From JBAROU01 sp049642385 (GTDB lineage: Bacteria; Chloroflexota; Dehalococcoidia; DSTF01; RBG-16-68-14), in contig JBAROU010000176.1 in NCBI GenBank assembly GCA_049642385.1, positions 1 to 7,168 on the forward strand: 7,168 nucleotides of DNA. Reading direction: 5' to 3'. The notes under the pieces are model-generated. The model worked only from the letters and a program-made list of their open reading frames with translations, did not search any database and was not told the DNA's origin. Of the stretch, positions 6,774-7,168 are shown piece by piece. Numbering within the stretch: position 1 is the first letter of the stretch; every line of letters begins with the position of its first letter. A program made the position numbers and the translations under genes.

Positions 6774-6814
6774 AGCCGGTAGGTAAGGCATCCCGGAACA
6801 CCGGGAACTCGGCT
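6774..6814 (+). other. Small structured element in the ftsZ trailer
   Basis: A perfect 6-bp hairpin, TCCCGG (6791-6796) loop AACA CCGGGA (6801-6806), is enclosed by AGCCG (6774-6778) pairing with CGGCT (6810-6814). The outer 3' arm shares its last two bases with the terminator stem. No known RNA family is recognised. The rest of 6733-6773 holds G-rich, Shine-Dalgarno-like runs but no gene that can be supported. Confidence 0.35.
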
Positions 6815-6858
6815 GCGGGCGGCGAAGGAGATGGCGCCGCCCGCAGTCTTTTCTTTTT
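6813..6858 (+). terminator. Intrinsic terminator of the dcw operon
   Basis: A perfect 12-bp GC-rich stem, CTGCGGGCGGCG (6813-6824) with CGCCGCCCGCAG (6835-6846), has a 10-base loop. TCTTTTCTTTTT (6847-6858) follows immediately. This is a textbook Rho-independent terminator about 80 bases after the ftsZ stop. It is not matched by a T-run for the converging - strand gene, so it is strongly directional for the + strand. Confidence 0.93.
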
Positions 6859-6866
6859 GGCTCAGT

Positions 6867-7168
6867 CTACCGTGGCCGCCATCGGCGGAAGCTAACCAGG
6901 AACATTCCGGCTGGCAGGGCGAGCATGGCAAGCACTGCCAGGGTGTGCATAGCGAACTGCTCACCGGCGCTCGGGCCGCCGCTGCCAAGCGGTGGGAGCC
7001 CCTTCACCTCAGAGGTCGGCGTTGGCGCGACCCGCGTCGGAAGCACCTGCGAGGTTCGGGTGACCTCCGGCGTGTAGGTAGGCGTGTCCGTGGGCGTGTC
7101 CGTCGGCGTGTCGGTAGGCGTGTCCGTCGGCGTGTCGGTGGGCGTGTCGGTGGGCGTGTCTGTAGGCG
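6867..7168 (-). CDS. Surface-anchored Pro-Thr-Asp-Thr repeat protein, C-terminal part (5' partial)
   Basis: Only the last 99 codons are visible: the reading frame enters at 7166 and ends at the TAG at 6867-6869. Residues 1-28 are seven perfect PTDT units, then PTYT and PEVT, then a Pro/Thr-containing spacer. LPPLGSGG follows at 57-64, then a hydrophobic helix at about 75-93 (TLAVLAMLALPAGMFLVSF) and a basic tail RRWRPR to the C-terminus. This order (extended Thr/Pro stalk, LPxxG-like motif, membrane helix, positive tail) is that of a cell-surface protein held by its C-terminus. LPPLG departs from the sortase motif LPxTG at the Thr, so sortase anchoring is uncertain and it may simply remain membrane-spanning. 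The Thr-rich stalk could be O-glycosylated. The functional N-terminal domain is outside the window. Its stop lies 8 bases from the operon terminator, so the two units converge. Confidence 0.82.
   Translation of the reverse strand, partial: PTDTPTDTPTDTPTDTPTDTPTDTPTDTPTYTPEVTRTSQVLPTRVAPTPTSEVKGLPPLGSGGPSAGEQFAMHTLAVLAMLALPAGMFLVSFRRWRPR
7083..7166 (-). repeat. 12-base tandem repeat encoding PTDT (seven units, continuing past the window)
   Basis: On the + strand the unit is GGCGTGTCNGTN. Read on the - strand it is CCN ACN GAC ACG. Seven units are visible, followed at 7071-7082 by a variant with TAC instead of GAC (PTYT). In all seven units GAC and ACG are invariant, while the third bases of the Pro codon and first Thr codon vary. 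The array runs off the right edge, so its full copy number is unknown. Confidence 0.95.

Noticed and set aside
6740..6775. Tiny GTG-started frame after AGGGAGG downstream of ftsZ
   Set aside because: Eleven codons, SD too close to the start, and located in the trailer just before the terminator.
6747..6800. Possible c-di-GMP-I (GEMM) riboswitch: GCAAAG followed by CCGGTAGGTA
   Set aside because: Short matches only. The first conserved arm (GGCAAACC-like) and the partner strand for CCGG are missing, and no + strand gene follows that it could control.
6674..6988. - strand frame of 104 codons across the terminator
   Set aside because: It is out of frame with the PTDT-repeat protein, crosses the terminator hairpin and the end of ftsZ, and is Cys/Pro/Ser-rich without a domain.

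Overview
This is a chromosomal division and cell-wall (dcw) cluster from a GC-rich bacterium. Five + strand genes lie head to tail: a murC-murB fusion (cut by the left edge), ddl, ftsQ, ftsA and ftsZ. A strong intrinsic terminator closes them, and the 3' end of an unrelated surface-protein gene converges on it from the - strand. Nothing looks like a mobile element, CRISPR array, tRNA or rRNA.

Host: high GC with strongly GC-biased third codon positions, an FtsA gene (absent from most Actinobacteria), and a Pro-Thr-Asp-Thr repeat surface protein with a C-terminal membrane anchor. This suggests a Chloroflexota-like bacterium (Dehalococcoidia or Thermomicrobia style). Deinococcus-Thermus is an alternative, since it also carries a murC-murB-ftsQ-ftsA-ftsZ order. 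This placement is inference and only moderately firm.

Layout: 1-2160 murC-murB fusion; 2153-3202 ddl; 3195-4130 ftsQ; 4127-4177 a possible 16-residue mini-ORF bridging ftsQ and ftsA; 4174-5415 ftsA; 5425-6732 ftsZ with an unusual in-frame N-terminal extension; 6733-6866 a trailer with a small structured element and the terminator; 6867-7168 (-) the surface protein. The first three genes overlap by 8 bases at each junction, ftsQ-ftsA may be linked through the mini-ORF, and ftsA-ftsZ are 9 bases apart. The whole run therefore looks like one translationally coupled operon whose promoter lies left of the window. No convincing internal promoter was seen.

How the genes work together: MurB makes UDP-MurNAc, MurC adds L-Ala to it, and Ddl makes the D-Ala-D-Ala that completes the pentapeptide. 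FtsZ forms the cytokinetic ring, FtsA tethers it to the membrane, and FtsQ links it to the periplasmic or extracellular divisome. The oddities most worth a look are the two candidate starts of ftsZ with an acidic disordered N-terminal tail, the mini-ORF whose start and stop overlap its neighbours as ATGA, and the MurC-MurB linker that contains a Shine-Dalgarno-like sequence.
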